Shown in pieces: positions 14,613-22,155 of a stretch of 45,346 nucleotides of DNA. This DNA is from Cytophagaceae bacterium (lineage in GTDB: Bacteria; Bacteroidota; Bacteroidia; Cytophagales; Spirosomataceae): assembly GCA_027488335.1 (NCBI GenBank), contig JAIYBU010000215.1, forward strand, positions 1-45,346, read 5' to 3'. Within the stretch, counting starts at the first letter, position 1; each line of letters begins with the position of its first letter. The notes under the pieces are model-generated. The model ran no database searches, was not told the origin of the DNA, and was given only the letters and a program-made list of their open reading frames with translations. The position numbers were made by a program, and so were the translations under genes.

Positions 14613-17360
14613 ATGAAACGCTCCAAAATTTTTCTTCTAAGTGCCTCCGTTGCGGCTGTCGTTGGCTCAATGGCGTTTAGCTTCAATCCATTTAAAGACG
14701 AAGTTGATTTCAATACCGAAGTCAAGCCAATTTTGAACAAACACTGTGTAGCGTGTCATGGAGGTGTAAAAAAAGCGGCAAATTTGAGTTTTTTGTTTTC
14801 GCATGAAGCCATAAATACCAAAGGGAAATCAGGGAAAATTGCAATTGTGGCGGGTGATGCCGAGCATTCAGAGTTTTATAAACGTCTCATTACGAATGAT
14901 TTAGACGAGCGAATGCCTAAAAACGAAGAGCCACTCAAAAAAGAAGAAATAGAGATACTAAAAAAATGGATTAATGGCGGAGCAAAATGGGGCGAACATT
15001 GGGCGTATCAACAACCCGAAAAGCCCAGTGTACCAGCGATTGGTGGATTTTTTGCTCGAATCGGACTATTTAAAGATGATGAAACCCGATTTGCTAAAAA
15101 CGAAATAGACCATTTTGTATTGAGTAAACTCAAAAAGGAAGGTCTCTCGCACGCACCCGAAGCCGAAAAAGGTACGTTGCTAAGGAGAGTCTATTTAGAT
15201 TTGACTGGTCTACCTCCTACCGAGCAGCAATTACAAGATTTTTTGAAAGATGAATCGGACGATGCCTACGAAAAAGTAGTGAATAAGCTGCTGGCTTCAC
15301 CAGCGTATGGCGAACGTTGGGCTTCCATGTGGCTCGATTTGGCTCGCTACGCCGACACCAAAGGTTATGAGCGTGATGTTTACCGAAATATTTGGCGGTA
15401 TAGAGATTATGTAATCAAGGCATTTAACGCAGATAAACCCTTCGACCAATTTACGATTGAACAACTGGCTGGCGATTTATTGCCTAACCCAACCGATAAT
15501 CAACTCGTGGCGACAGCTTTTCACCGAAACACGATGACTAACGATGAAGGTGGAACAGTTGATGAAGAGTTCAGAGTAGCGGCTCAAATCGACCGAGTAA
15601 ATACTACTTTTGATGTTTGGCAAGGAACTACAATGGCCTGCGTGCAATGCCACACGCACCCATACGACCCTTTTGTGCATGATGAATATTATAAAACAAT
15701 GGCGTTTTTCAATAACACTCGTGACGAAGATGTGGTAAGCGAAACACCTTATTTGAGATTCTACAAAAAAGAAGATTCGAGCAAGATTCAAGAAATAAAA
15801 AAATGGATTTTGAGTAAAAGTTCGCCTCAAAAAGCTCAAGAATTTGAACATTTTGCTCGAGTTTTAGAACCGAAATTCAATTCACACGATATTGAGCAAC
15901 TATCTCCCGTTACCTCTTCATTACTTGATGCCAAATATTTAGGGCTTCAACATACGGGTTATGGCAGATTACGAAACGTTACGCTTACGGGTAAAAACAG
16001 AATGTTGATGACCTTCAATACGGGCAACGAAAAAGGTACATTGCTTGTAAGAGACAATACTTTGGATGGTAAAATTTTGGTAACTATTCCGATTTTCAAA
16101 ACTCGTGATACGGTAATGTTTTATAACTTACCAAAGTTGGAAGGAAAGCATGATTTGTATTTTGTATTCACAAACTCAAAAACGCCTAAAGAATGGTTAC
16201 AAATCAAATGGGTAGCCTTTCAGAATACATTTGCCGAGACACCTGATTATCAAGCCGTTGAAATAAAATACAAAGAAATCCTAAACGCAAAAGCGGATTA
16301 CAGTCCTATTTTGGTCGAAGGAACTGGAGATTTGGCTCGTAAACAACATATTTTTGAGCGTGGAAATTGGCTCGTGAAAGGCAAAGAAGTTAAACCCGAT
16401 GTGCCGAAATATTTATCGTCGATGCCCAAAGAATATCCTCGAAACAGACTGGGCTTTGCCAAATGGTTGGTCGATGGCCGAAACCCGCTTACTTCGAGAG
16501 TAATTGTGAATCGTTTTTGGGAACAACTTTTCGGCACTGGAATAGTAGAAACTGTTGAAGATTTCGGCACGCAAGGCTTTGCCCCATCTCACCCCGAAAT
16601 GCTTGATTATCTGGCCGTCACTTTTCAAGATGATATGAAGTGGAGTGTAAAGAAACTGCTTAAAATGATGGTAATGTCGGGTACTTACCGACAATCTTCG
16701 GTAGTCAACCAAGCGTTACTTGATAAAGACCCAACGAATAAGTTTTTGGCTCGTGGCCCACGCATCAGACTCACAGCCGAACAAGTACGTGACCAAGCAT
16801 TGCTCGTAAGTGGACTTTTATCACAGAAAATGTACGGAAAAAGCGTAATGCCATATCAGCCCGAAGGTATGTGGCAGTCGCCGTGGAGTGGCGAATCTTG
16901 GAATACTTCAACGGGTGAAGATAAACATCGTCGTGCCATTTATACATTTTGGAAACGAACTTCACCATATCCTTCGATGATGTCGTTTGATGCACCGAGC
17001 AGAGAATTTTGTCAGTCGAGACGCTTACGCACGAATACACCTTTGCAAGCACTCGTAACCCTCAATGACCCTGCGTATGTAGAGGCAGCTCAAGAGTTGG
17101 CAAAAAGTATGTTAAAGAAAGGCAAAACTCCCGAACAACAGATTCAAGCAGGTTTCAATAAAATAATGATGCGAGATATTGATGAAAGAGAATTGCAGGT
17201 TCTAACTAAACTATATCGCCAAACCGAACAACAATACAAGAAAAATCCTGTGGAAGCCTATAAGTTTTATGGACGTTCAGATGCTTCCCCTTCATTAGCA
17301 GCTATGGCAGTTACAGCCAATGCCATGTTGAATTTAGATGAAGTAGTAACGAAGGAGTAA
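14613..17360 (+). CDS. PSCyt1/DUF1549/DUF1553 large secreted protein
   Basis: The 915-residue protein has an N-terminal hydrophobic signal or anchor (residues 5-24), then a planctomycete-type cytochrome c domain with a CxxCH heme motif (CVACHG, Cys45-Cys48-His49) and a possible Met ligand in ERMPKNEEP. DUF1549 follows, with LRRVYLDLTGLPPTEQQL, SPAYGERWASMWLDLARYAD and the second conserved CxxCH (CVQCHTHPYDPF, Cys343-His347). A middle beta-rich insert comes next, and DUF1553 near the end has LAKWLVDGRNPLTSRVIVNRFW-type and FDAPSREFCQSRR signatures. Such proteins are very common in Planctomycetes and Verrucomicrobia, are periplasmic or surface-located, and are often linked to polysaccharide or sulfated-glycan breakdown; the enzymatic role is unknown. 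The usual DUF1501 partner gene is not next to it. Confidence 0.92.
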   Translation: MKRSKIFLLSASVAAVVGSMAFSFNPFKDEVDFNTEVKPILNKHCVACHGGVKKAANLSFLFSHEAINTKGKSGKIAIVAGDAEHSEFYKRLITNDLDERMPKNEEPLKKEEIEILKKWINGGAKWGEHWAYQQPEKPSVPAIGGFFARIGLFKDDETRFAKNEIDHFVLSKLKKEGLSHAPEAEKGTLLRRVYLDLTGLPPTEQQLQDFLKDESDDAYEKVVNKLLASPAYGERWASMWLDLARYADTKGYERDVYRNIWRYRDYVIKAFNADKPFDQFTIEQLAGDLLPNPTDNQLVATAFHRNTMTNDEGGTVDEEFRVAAQIDRVNTTFDVWQGTTMACVQCHTHPYDPFVHDEYYKTMAFFNNTRDEDVVSETPYLRFYKKEDSSKIQEIKKWILSKSSPQKAQEFEHFARVLEPKFNSHDIEQLSPVTSSLLDAKYLGLQHTGYGRLRNVTLTGKNRMLMTFNTGNEKGTLLVRDNTLDGKILVTIPIFKTRDTVMFYNLPKLEGKHDLYFVFTNSKTPKEWLQIKWVAFQNTFAETPDYQAVEIKYKEILNAKADYSPILVEGTGDLARKQHIFERGNWLVKGKEVKPDVPKYLSSMPKEYPRNRLGFAKWLVDGRNPLTSRVIVNRFWEQLFGTGIVETVEDFGTQGFAPSHPEMLDYLAVTFQDDMKWSVKKLLKMMVMSGTYRQSSVVNQALLDKDPTNKFLARGPRIRLTAEQVRDQALLVSGLLSQKMYGKSVMPYQPEGMWQSPWSGESWNTSTGEDKHRRAIYTFWKRTSPYPSMMSFDAPSREFCQSRRLRTNTPLQALVTLNDPAYVEAAQELAKSMLKKGKTPEQQIQAGFNKIMMRDIDERELQVLTKLYRQTEQQYKKNPVEAYKFYGRSDASPSLAAMAVTANAMLNLDEVVTKE

Positions 17361-17386
17361 ACATTTACCCAAACAAAACATACCAA

Positions 17387-17704
17387 ATGAATATACTCTT
17401 CGTATGTAGCAGAAATCAATGGCGAAGCCCAACGGCTGAGGAAATATTCAAAAATAATCAAGAACATCAAGCAAAATCGGCTGGAACTGAGCCTTCCGCA
17501 CGCATAAAAATTACCGAAAAGTTAATCAACTGGGCAGATATTATCTTTGTGATGGAAAAGAAACATAAAGAACGAATCAAACAAAGATTTGCTTCGGTGG
17601 TCGATGAAAAAGAATTAGTGGTCTTAGATATTCCTGACGAGTATCAATTTATGGATGAAGAATTAGTAGATTTAATCAAACTTTCGGTTTCACCCTATTT
17701 ATAA
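17387..17704 (+). CDS. Small low-molecular-weight tyrosine-phosphatase-like protein (COG4551 type)
   Basis: The 105-residue protein begins MNILFVCSRNQWRSPTAEEIF, where Cys7 to Arg13 form the CX5R(S) phosphate-binding loop of low-molecular-weight protein tyrosine phosphatases. It is shorter than classic family members (about 150 residues) and matches the compact COG4551 predicted phosphatases, with AKSAGTEPSARIKITEKLINWADIIFVME in the middle and DIPDEYQFMDEELVDLI near the end; an Asp in the DIPDEY segment is the likely general acid. It is cytosolic. It starts 26 bp after the DUF1553 gene and precedes a Tat-signal protein, so it may simply be co-transcribed. Substrate unknown. Confidence 0.85.
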   Translation: MNILFVCSRNQWRSPTAEEIFKNNQEHQAKSAGTEPSARIKITEKLINWADIIFVMEKKHKERIKQRFASVVDEKELVVLDIPDEYQFMDEELVDLIKLSVSPYL

Positions 17705-17750
17705 AATAAGTACATTTAACATTCAATCTATCAAAACCTACGATAAACTT

Positions 17751-18653
17751 ATGGAAAGAAGAGAATTTCTTCAAAAAGGTGCATTAGCACTGGCAGGTAC
17801 AGCCGCTTTTTCGAGCGATTTATTTGCCGCAAAAAAAGAAAAACACGTGGTGGGTGTGCAACTTTATTCAATCAGAGAAGATATGAAAAAAGACCCACTC
17901 AACGGCTTAAAGAAATTGGCCGAAATGGGTTATACAAACGTTGAGCACGCCAACTACATCGACCGTAAATTTTATGGATATTCGGCTAAGGAATTCCGTA
18001 AAATCTTAGATGATTTTGGTCTAAAAATGCCAAGTGGGCATACCGTTATGGGTAAAAAACACTGGGATGAGACAACAAAAGATTTTACTGATTCTTGGAA
18101 ACAAACCGTAGAAGATGCTGCCATTTGCGGGCAAAAATATGTCATAAGCCCATCGCTCGATATTAGCATGCGTAAAGATTTAGAGCAATTAAAGTATTTT
18201 ATGGATGTCTTCAATAAATCGGGAGAACTTTGCAAAAAATCAGGAATGAAGTTTGGCTACCATAACCACGACTTTGAATTTAGTCTGAAACTCAGCAGTA
18301 TGAAGGTTTATGATATAATTATGCAAAACACCGACCCAAGTTTGGTTGCTCAACAACTCGACATTGGCAATATGTACGGCGGTGGCGGACGTGCGGCTGA
18401 TTTACTCAAACAATACCCTGGAAGATTTGAATTAATGCACGTAAAAGACGAAATCAAGAGCAACACCGAACACATTGGCTGGGAAAGTGCCATTCTTGGC
18501 ACAGGTGTTATTGGAGTGAAAGATATTATTGATACAGGCAAGAAATCGGGAGGAACAACTCAGTTTATCATTGAGCAAGAATCTTATCAAGGTAAAGCTC
18601 CGCTTGATTGCATGAAAGAAGATTTAGCAATCATGAAAAAATGGGGTTATTAA
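17751..18653 (+). CDS. Tat-signal TIM-barrel sugar-phosphate isomerase/epimerase-like protein
   Basis: The 300-residue protein starts MERREFLQKGALALAGTAAF, a twin-arginine (RREFLQK) export signal ending near LFAAK. The mature part is the xylose-isomerase-like / AP endonuclease 2 TIM barrel: VGVQLYSIREDMKKDP, LAEMGYTNVEHANY, SGHTVMG, KFGYHNHDFEF, VAQQLDIGNMYGGG, ELMHVKDEI and QFIIEQESY. His, Asp and Glu residues on the last strands fit a divalent-metal site. Bacteroidota members are often annotated as sugar phosphate isomerase/epimerase or as 3-keto-glycoside-related enzymes; the substrate is not evident. It lies 46 bp after the phosphatase gene and ends before a terminator hairpin. Confidence 0.9.
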   Translation: MERREFLQKGALALAGTAAFSSDLFAAKKEKHVVGVQLYSIREDMKKDPLNGLKKLAEMGYTNVEHANYIDRKFYGYSAKEFRKILDDFGLKMPSGHTVMGKKHWDETTKDFTDSWKQTVEDAAICGQKYVISPSLDISMRKDLEQLKYFMDVFNKSGELCKKSGMKFGYHNHDFEFSLKLSSMKVYDIIMQNTDPSLVAQQLDIGNMYGGGGRAADLLKQYPGRFELMHVKDEIKSNTEHIGWESAILGTGVIGVKDIIDTGKKSGGTTQFIIEQESYQGKAPLDCMKEDLAIMKKWGY

Positions 18654-18701
18654 TCATTATCTTTGGCTCATAACATTTCTTATAAACTATAGTTTAAATG
18701 T

Positions 18702-18733
18702 AAAGTACACAAGGTAAGTTCTTTGTGTACTTT
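18702..18733 (+). terminator. Terminator after the TIM-barrel gene
   Basis: AAAGTACACAA and TTGTGTACTTT form a perfect 11-bp stem with a 10-nt loop, followed by ATGTTTTT. Confidence 0.75.
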
Positions 18734-18765
18734 ATGTTTTTAATTCTTACAACAAACCAAGATTT

Positions 18766-19719
18766 ATGAAATATTTTAGTTTTAGTAATGGCGATAAAAT
18801 GCCCGCTTTGGGTTTAGGTACGTGGAAATCAGCTAAAGGCGAAGTGTATAAAGCAATTAGAGAAGCTATTACGATTGGCTATCGACATTTTGACTGTGCA
18901 TTTATTTATGGAAACGAAAAAGAAATTGGCCAAGCTATTGCCGATGCTATCAAAAATGGAGAAGTGAGTAGAAAGGACCTTTGGATAACTTCAAAACTCT
19001 GGAATAACCGCCACCGAAAAGAAGATATCCAAGGAGCAATCGAAATTACGCTTCGTGATTTACAACTTGATTATATCGACCTTTACCTCATTCACTGGCC
19101 AATCGTACTACGTAATGATATTGATTATCCCCAAAGTGGTGAACATTTGGTAAGTCTCAATGAAGTCTCTTTGACTGAAACTTGGACAGGAATGATTGAT
19201 TTAAAAGCCAAAGGGTTGACTAAGCATATTGGGGTTTCTAATTTTAGTATCAAAAAAATCGAACAGATTAAAACAGATACTGGTGTATGCCCAGAAGTTT
19301 TGCAGCTCGAACTTCACCCATTTCTTCAACAAAAAGCAATCCTAAATTTTGCTAACGACAATAATATTATTCTTACAGGCTACTGCCCACTCGGTTCGGC
19401 CGATAGACCAGCAACAAGAGTTGTGGCAGGAGAACCTAAACTCTTTGAAAATCAGAGTATTCTAACTATTGCTACCGAAAAAGGGTGTTCGCCTGCACAA
19501 GTAATGCTTGCTTGGGCAGTTTGCCGAGGGACTTCCGTTATTCCTAAATCGGTTAATCCACAGCGTTTAGCTGAAAATTTAGCCGCAGCCGATATTAACC
19601 TCTCAGCAACTCAACTGGAAGCAATGAGTGCTTTAGACAAACATTATAGATATATCAAAGGAGATTTTTGGTGTTTAGAGGGTAGCGACTACACTGTTGC
19701 AAATCTTTGGGATGAATAA
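18766..19719 (+). CDS. Aldo/keto reductase
   Basis: The 317-residue protein is a typical NADPH-dependent aldo/keto reductase that reduces aldehydes or ketones to alcohols in the cytosol. The catalytic tetrad is in place: Asp43 and Tyr48 (HFDCAFIYGNE), Lys77 (ITSKLW) and His110 (DLYLIHWPIV). The cofactor segment IPKSVNPQRLAENL is near the C-terminus. The sequence is closest in style to the AKR1/AKR2 aldehyde or aldose reductase group (MPALGLGTWKS). It is preceded by a terminator, so it is probably its own unit; a strong bidirectional terminator follows. The exact substrate cannot be read from the sequence. Confidence 0.95.
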   Translation: MKYFSFSNGDKMPALGLGTWKSAKGEVYKAIREAITIGYRHFDCAFIYGNEKEIGQAIADAIKNGEVSRKDLWITSKLWNNRHRKEDIQGAIEITLRDLQLDYIDLYLIHWPIVLRNDIDYPQSGEHLVSLNEVSLTETWTGMIDLKAKGLTKHIGVSNFSIKKIEQIKTDTGVCPEVLQLELHPFLQQKAILNFANDNNIILTGYCPLGSADRPATRVVAGEPKLFENQSILTIATEKGCSPAQVMLAWAVCRGTSVIPKSVNPQRLAENLAAADINLSATQLEAMSALDKHYRYIKGDFWCLEGSDYTVANLWDE

Positions 19720-19722
19720 ATA

Positions 19723-19760
19723 AAAAAGGCACTGTTTAATCAATAAAACAGTGCCTTTTT
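19723..19760. terminator. Bidirectional terminator between convergent genes
   Basis: AAAAAGGCACTGTTT and AAACAGTGCCTTTTT form a perfect 15-bp stem with an 8-nt loop and flanking A/T tracts, serving the aldo/keto reductase and DUF4835 genes. Confidence 0.92.
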
Positions 19761-19784
19761 TTATGCCTAAAATAATCACCATAC

Positions 19785-20687
19785 CTACTTCACCAGTTTT
19801 CGATAAAGTTCTGTTTTTGAAGGGTCAACGGATGATAATAAAGTAAATGCTTTTTGCTTCTCATCTTTGGTGGCTTCCGAAAATATATTCACCAATTCTT
19901 GATTTTTTGCATTCATGAAGCTATTCAAAAGTACTGAATTGGTCTTTACTTGCTGCATGGTTTTTATCGAATTCAATAAATCCATCACTTGTTTGCGTCC
20001 ACCTACTGGGTCAATGGTGAAGTTATCAAGAACGATGCGGTGGTAATTATAAAGTCCTTCACGGAAAGGCAATAATTGCTGATTTTGCAGATTTTCAACT
20101 AACCAGTAGCGATTTCGCTGGTCGCCCGACTGCTCCCAGCCGCCTTGCCCTGCACTTGATGCTAAATTAGCAATATTATAAGCACGCTGCAAATACGGGT
20201 TTCCACCCAATTTGCTAAATGAATCATAATCAACCGTAAGAGCGATTAATGAATAAAAACCCAAAATCGACGTAAGATTATTGGTAAAATTGAGTTCATT
20301 AAAATTCATCTGACGGTCTTCGGGCGTAAACGATATATTAAACAAACGGTCAACGTAACTCAAAATAATACTCTCATACGTACTATTATAAACTGGACGA
20401 ATCACTTGAAATTGAGCATTGCCTTGATAGACATTTTGCTGCGGCGATTTCGTAAACGTAATAATCAAATTACATTTGATGCGTTCTTCTTGACTATAAA
20501 TATCATTTGTCCAGCGTTTGCCATTCATAAAATCACTGATAGACGTTTTCATATCCACAAAAACCTGCTTTTCAGCAGCCTGCTGCGACTGCAACTGGTC
20601 AGAAACTATCGTTACATTACAGTTAAGTTCTTGGGCATTACTCGCAAACGAACAAGCCATTAGCACTACTAATACAAGTTTTTTCAT
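19785..20687 (-). CDS. DUF4835 family secreted protein
   Basis: The 300-residue protein has a Sec signal peptide (MKKLVLVVLMACSFASNAQE). The mature start LNCNVTIVSDQLQSQQAAEK and the following VFVDMKTSISDFMNGKRWTND, IKCNLIITF and YDSFSKLGGNPYLQRA segments are typical of DUF4835, a Bacteroidota-specific family of unknown function, likely periplasmic. It follows coaBC by 58 bp on the same strand. In many Bacteroidota this gene sits in the order bamD-rpoZ-coaBC-DUF4835-recN, so it is a syntenic marker; recN is not next here, as an aldo/keto reductase gene converges on it. Confidence 0.92.
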   Translation of the reverse strand: MKKLVLVVLMACSFASNAQELNCNVTIVSDQLQSQQAAEKQVFVDMKTSISDFMNGKRWTNDIYSQEERIKCNLIITFTKSPQQNVYQGNAQFQVIRPVYNSTYESIILSYVDRLFNISFTPEDRQMNFNELNFTNNLTSILGFYSLIALTVDYDSFSKLGGNPYLQRAYNIANLASSAGQGGWEQSGDQRNRYWLVENLQNQQLLPFREGLYNYHRIVLDNFTIDPVGGRKQVMDLLNSIKTMQQVKTNSVLLNSFMNAKNQELVNIFSEATKDEKQKAFTLLSSVDPSKTELYRKLVK

Positions 20688-20699
20688 ACTATTTATCAG

Positions 20700-20733
20700 C
20701 GTCGGGATGGTCTTGAACCCACGCCTGCCGACG
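20700..20733. repeat. GC-rich hairpin between coaBC and DUF4835
   Basis: CGTCGG (20700-20705) pairs with CCGACG (20728-20733) around a GC-rich 22-nt loop. The element is much richer in G+C than the DNA around it. It may be a short interspersed repeat or an RNA hairpin that tunes expression of the downstream gene. Confidence 0.5.
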
Positions 20734-20745
20734 ATTTATTAAGGT

Positions 20746-21963
20746 TTACTGAAATTTATGTTTAACTGTTGCCAGAATATCCTGTGCAACTTCTTTTTTA
20801 GTTTTTAAGTCAAAATCATAAATCGTTCCTTCTCGGTCGATTATTTTGATTTTGTTTGTATCATAACGAAAACCAGCCCCATTATCTTGCAAAGAATTTA
20901 AAACTACAAAATCAAAATTTTTGCGTTCGAGTTTTCCCTTCGCATTTTCAAACTCATTATCGGTTTCGAGAGCAAAACCTACAATTATCTGACCAGTTTT
21001 TTTCTGTTGTCCCAAAGTAGCGGCAATATCGGTCGTTTTAGTCAACTCAATGTTAAGCGTAACGCCGCCCGAAACATCTTCTTTCTTCTTAATTTTCTTA
21101 TCAAAGACATGAATTGGTGTAAAATCGGCCACGGCAGCCGAAAGTACCACAATGTCACTTTCAGCGAAATAGTTAGCGGTAGCCTCAAACATTTGCTTTG
21201 CCGACTGTACTTTTTCAACTTTCACGCCTTTGGGCGATGCAATCGAAACAGGACCACTCACGAGCGTAACTTCTGCCCCTGCCATTTCAAATGCTTCGGC
21301 AATGGCAAAACCCATTTTACCCGAAGAATGATTACTAATAAATCTTACGGGGTCGATTGGCTCTTGGGTTGGTCCTGCCGTAATCAGTACTCTTTTCCCT
21401 TGAAAAACAGGTATCTTTGAAAAATGTCGGGTCAATTCATGCACAATATGGTCAGGTTCGGCCAAACGCCCCTCGCCTACCAAACCACTTGCCAGCTCAC
21501 CAAATTCAGCATTGATAATTTGATTTCCGTAGGAAGTCAGTTTGCGTAAGTTCTCAATCGTACTTGGGTGCTTATACATATCCAAATCCATGGCTGGTGC
21601 GAAAAATACCGAACATTTAGCAGATAAATAAGTGGCTATCAATAAATTATCGGCTATTCCATTAGCACATTTGGCCAAAGTATTTGCCGAAGCAGGAGCA
21701 ATAATCATTACATCTGCCCAAAGTCCAAGTTCGACATGATTGTTCCATTCACCCGAATCACCACCCTTCGTAAAACTGGATAAAACAGGATTTTTTGAAA
21801 GTGTAGCAAGCGTCAGTGGCGTAATAAAGTCTTTGGCCGATTCGGTCATTACTACCTTCACTTCTGCCCCTTCTTTTATTAATAACCTAACCAATAATGC
21901 TGCTTTATAGGCCGATATACTGCCCGAAACACCCAATACTATTTTTTTATTTTTTAAGCTCAA
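20746..21963 (-). CDS. coaBC: Bifunctional phosphopantothenoylcysteine decarboxylase / phosphopantothenate-cysteine ligase
   Basis: The 405-residue protein covers two steps of coenzyme A synthesis in the cytosol. The CoaC flavoprotein half (about 1-190) has KIVLGVSGSISAYKA, the active-site His76 in WNNHVELG, the FMN-binding APASANTLAKCANGIADNLL and FAPAMDLDMYKH. The CoaB half (about 190-405) has VLITAGPTQEPIDPVRFISN, NHSSGKMGFAIAEAF, VLSAAVADFTP and the CTP-contacting KKKEDV region. Length is normal for the fused enzyme. It is followed closely by DUF4835, so co-transcription is likely. Upstream is the divergently transcribed tamB. Confidence 0.97.
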   Translation of the reverse strand: MSLKNKKIVLGVSGSISAYKAALLVRLLIKEGAEVKVVMTESAKDFITPLTLATLSKNPVLSSFTKGGDSGEWNNHVELGLWADVMIIAPASANTLAKCANGIADNLLIATYLSAKCSVFFAPAMDLDMYKHPSTIENLRKLTSYGNQIINAEFGELASGLVGEGRLAEPDHIVHELTRHFSKIPVFQGKRVLITAGPTQEPIDPVRFISNHSSGKMGFAIAEAFEMAGAEVTLVSGPVSIASPKGVKVEKVQSAKQMFEATANYFAESDIVVLSAAVADFTPIHVFDKKIKKKEDVSGGVTLNIELTKTTDIAATLGQQKKTGQIIVGFALETDNEFENAKGKLERKNFDFVVLNSLQDNGAGFRYDTNKIKIIDREGTIYDFDLKTKKEVAQDILATVKHKFQ

Positions 21964-22142
21964 TTTTAATTTAAGTTTGAATGAGTAAATGATTGACTAA
22001 ATTGTAATGAACTCTAACTCAGCCTATTCACAATCTTTTAGTAGTAACCAATGATTTACAAAATTGTGATAATTTGTAATAAAAATCAAAAACATGATGC
22101 TAAGTAATGGCTTTGATTCGTTAGATATACGTAGTTTTTGGT

Positions 22143-22150
22143 TAAATTTG
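22143..22150 (+). promoter_or_regulatory. -7 box directly before tamB start
   Basis: TAAATTTG fits TAnnTTTG and ends only 5 nt before the ATG at 22156. If used, transcription would start at or very near the start codon. No clear -33 TTG is seen at the usual distance. Confidence 0.45.
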
Positions 22151-22155
22151 TATTG

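Noticed and set aside
20700-20733. Possible tRNA fragment (GGGTTCAAGACC resembles a T-loop)
   Set aside because: The flanks do not pair as a T-arm or acceptor stem and no anticodon arm is present.
22138-22155. TTG start for tamB
   Set aside because: The in-frame ATG at 22156 directly precedes the membrane anchor and the TTG region overlaps the -7 box.
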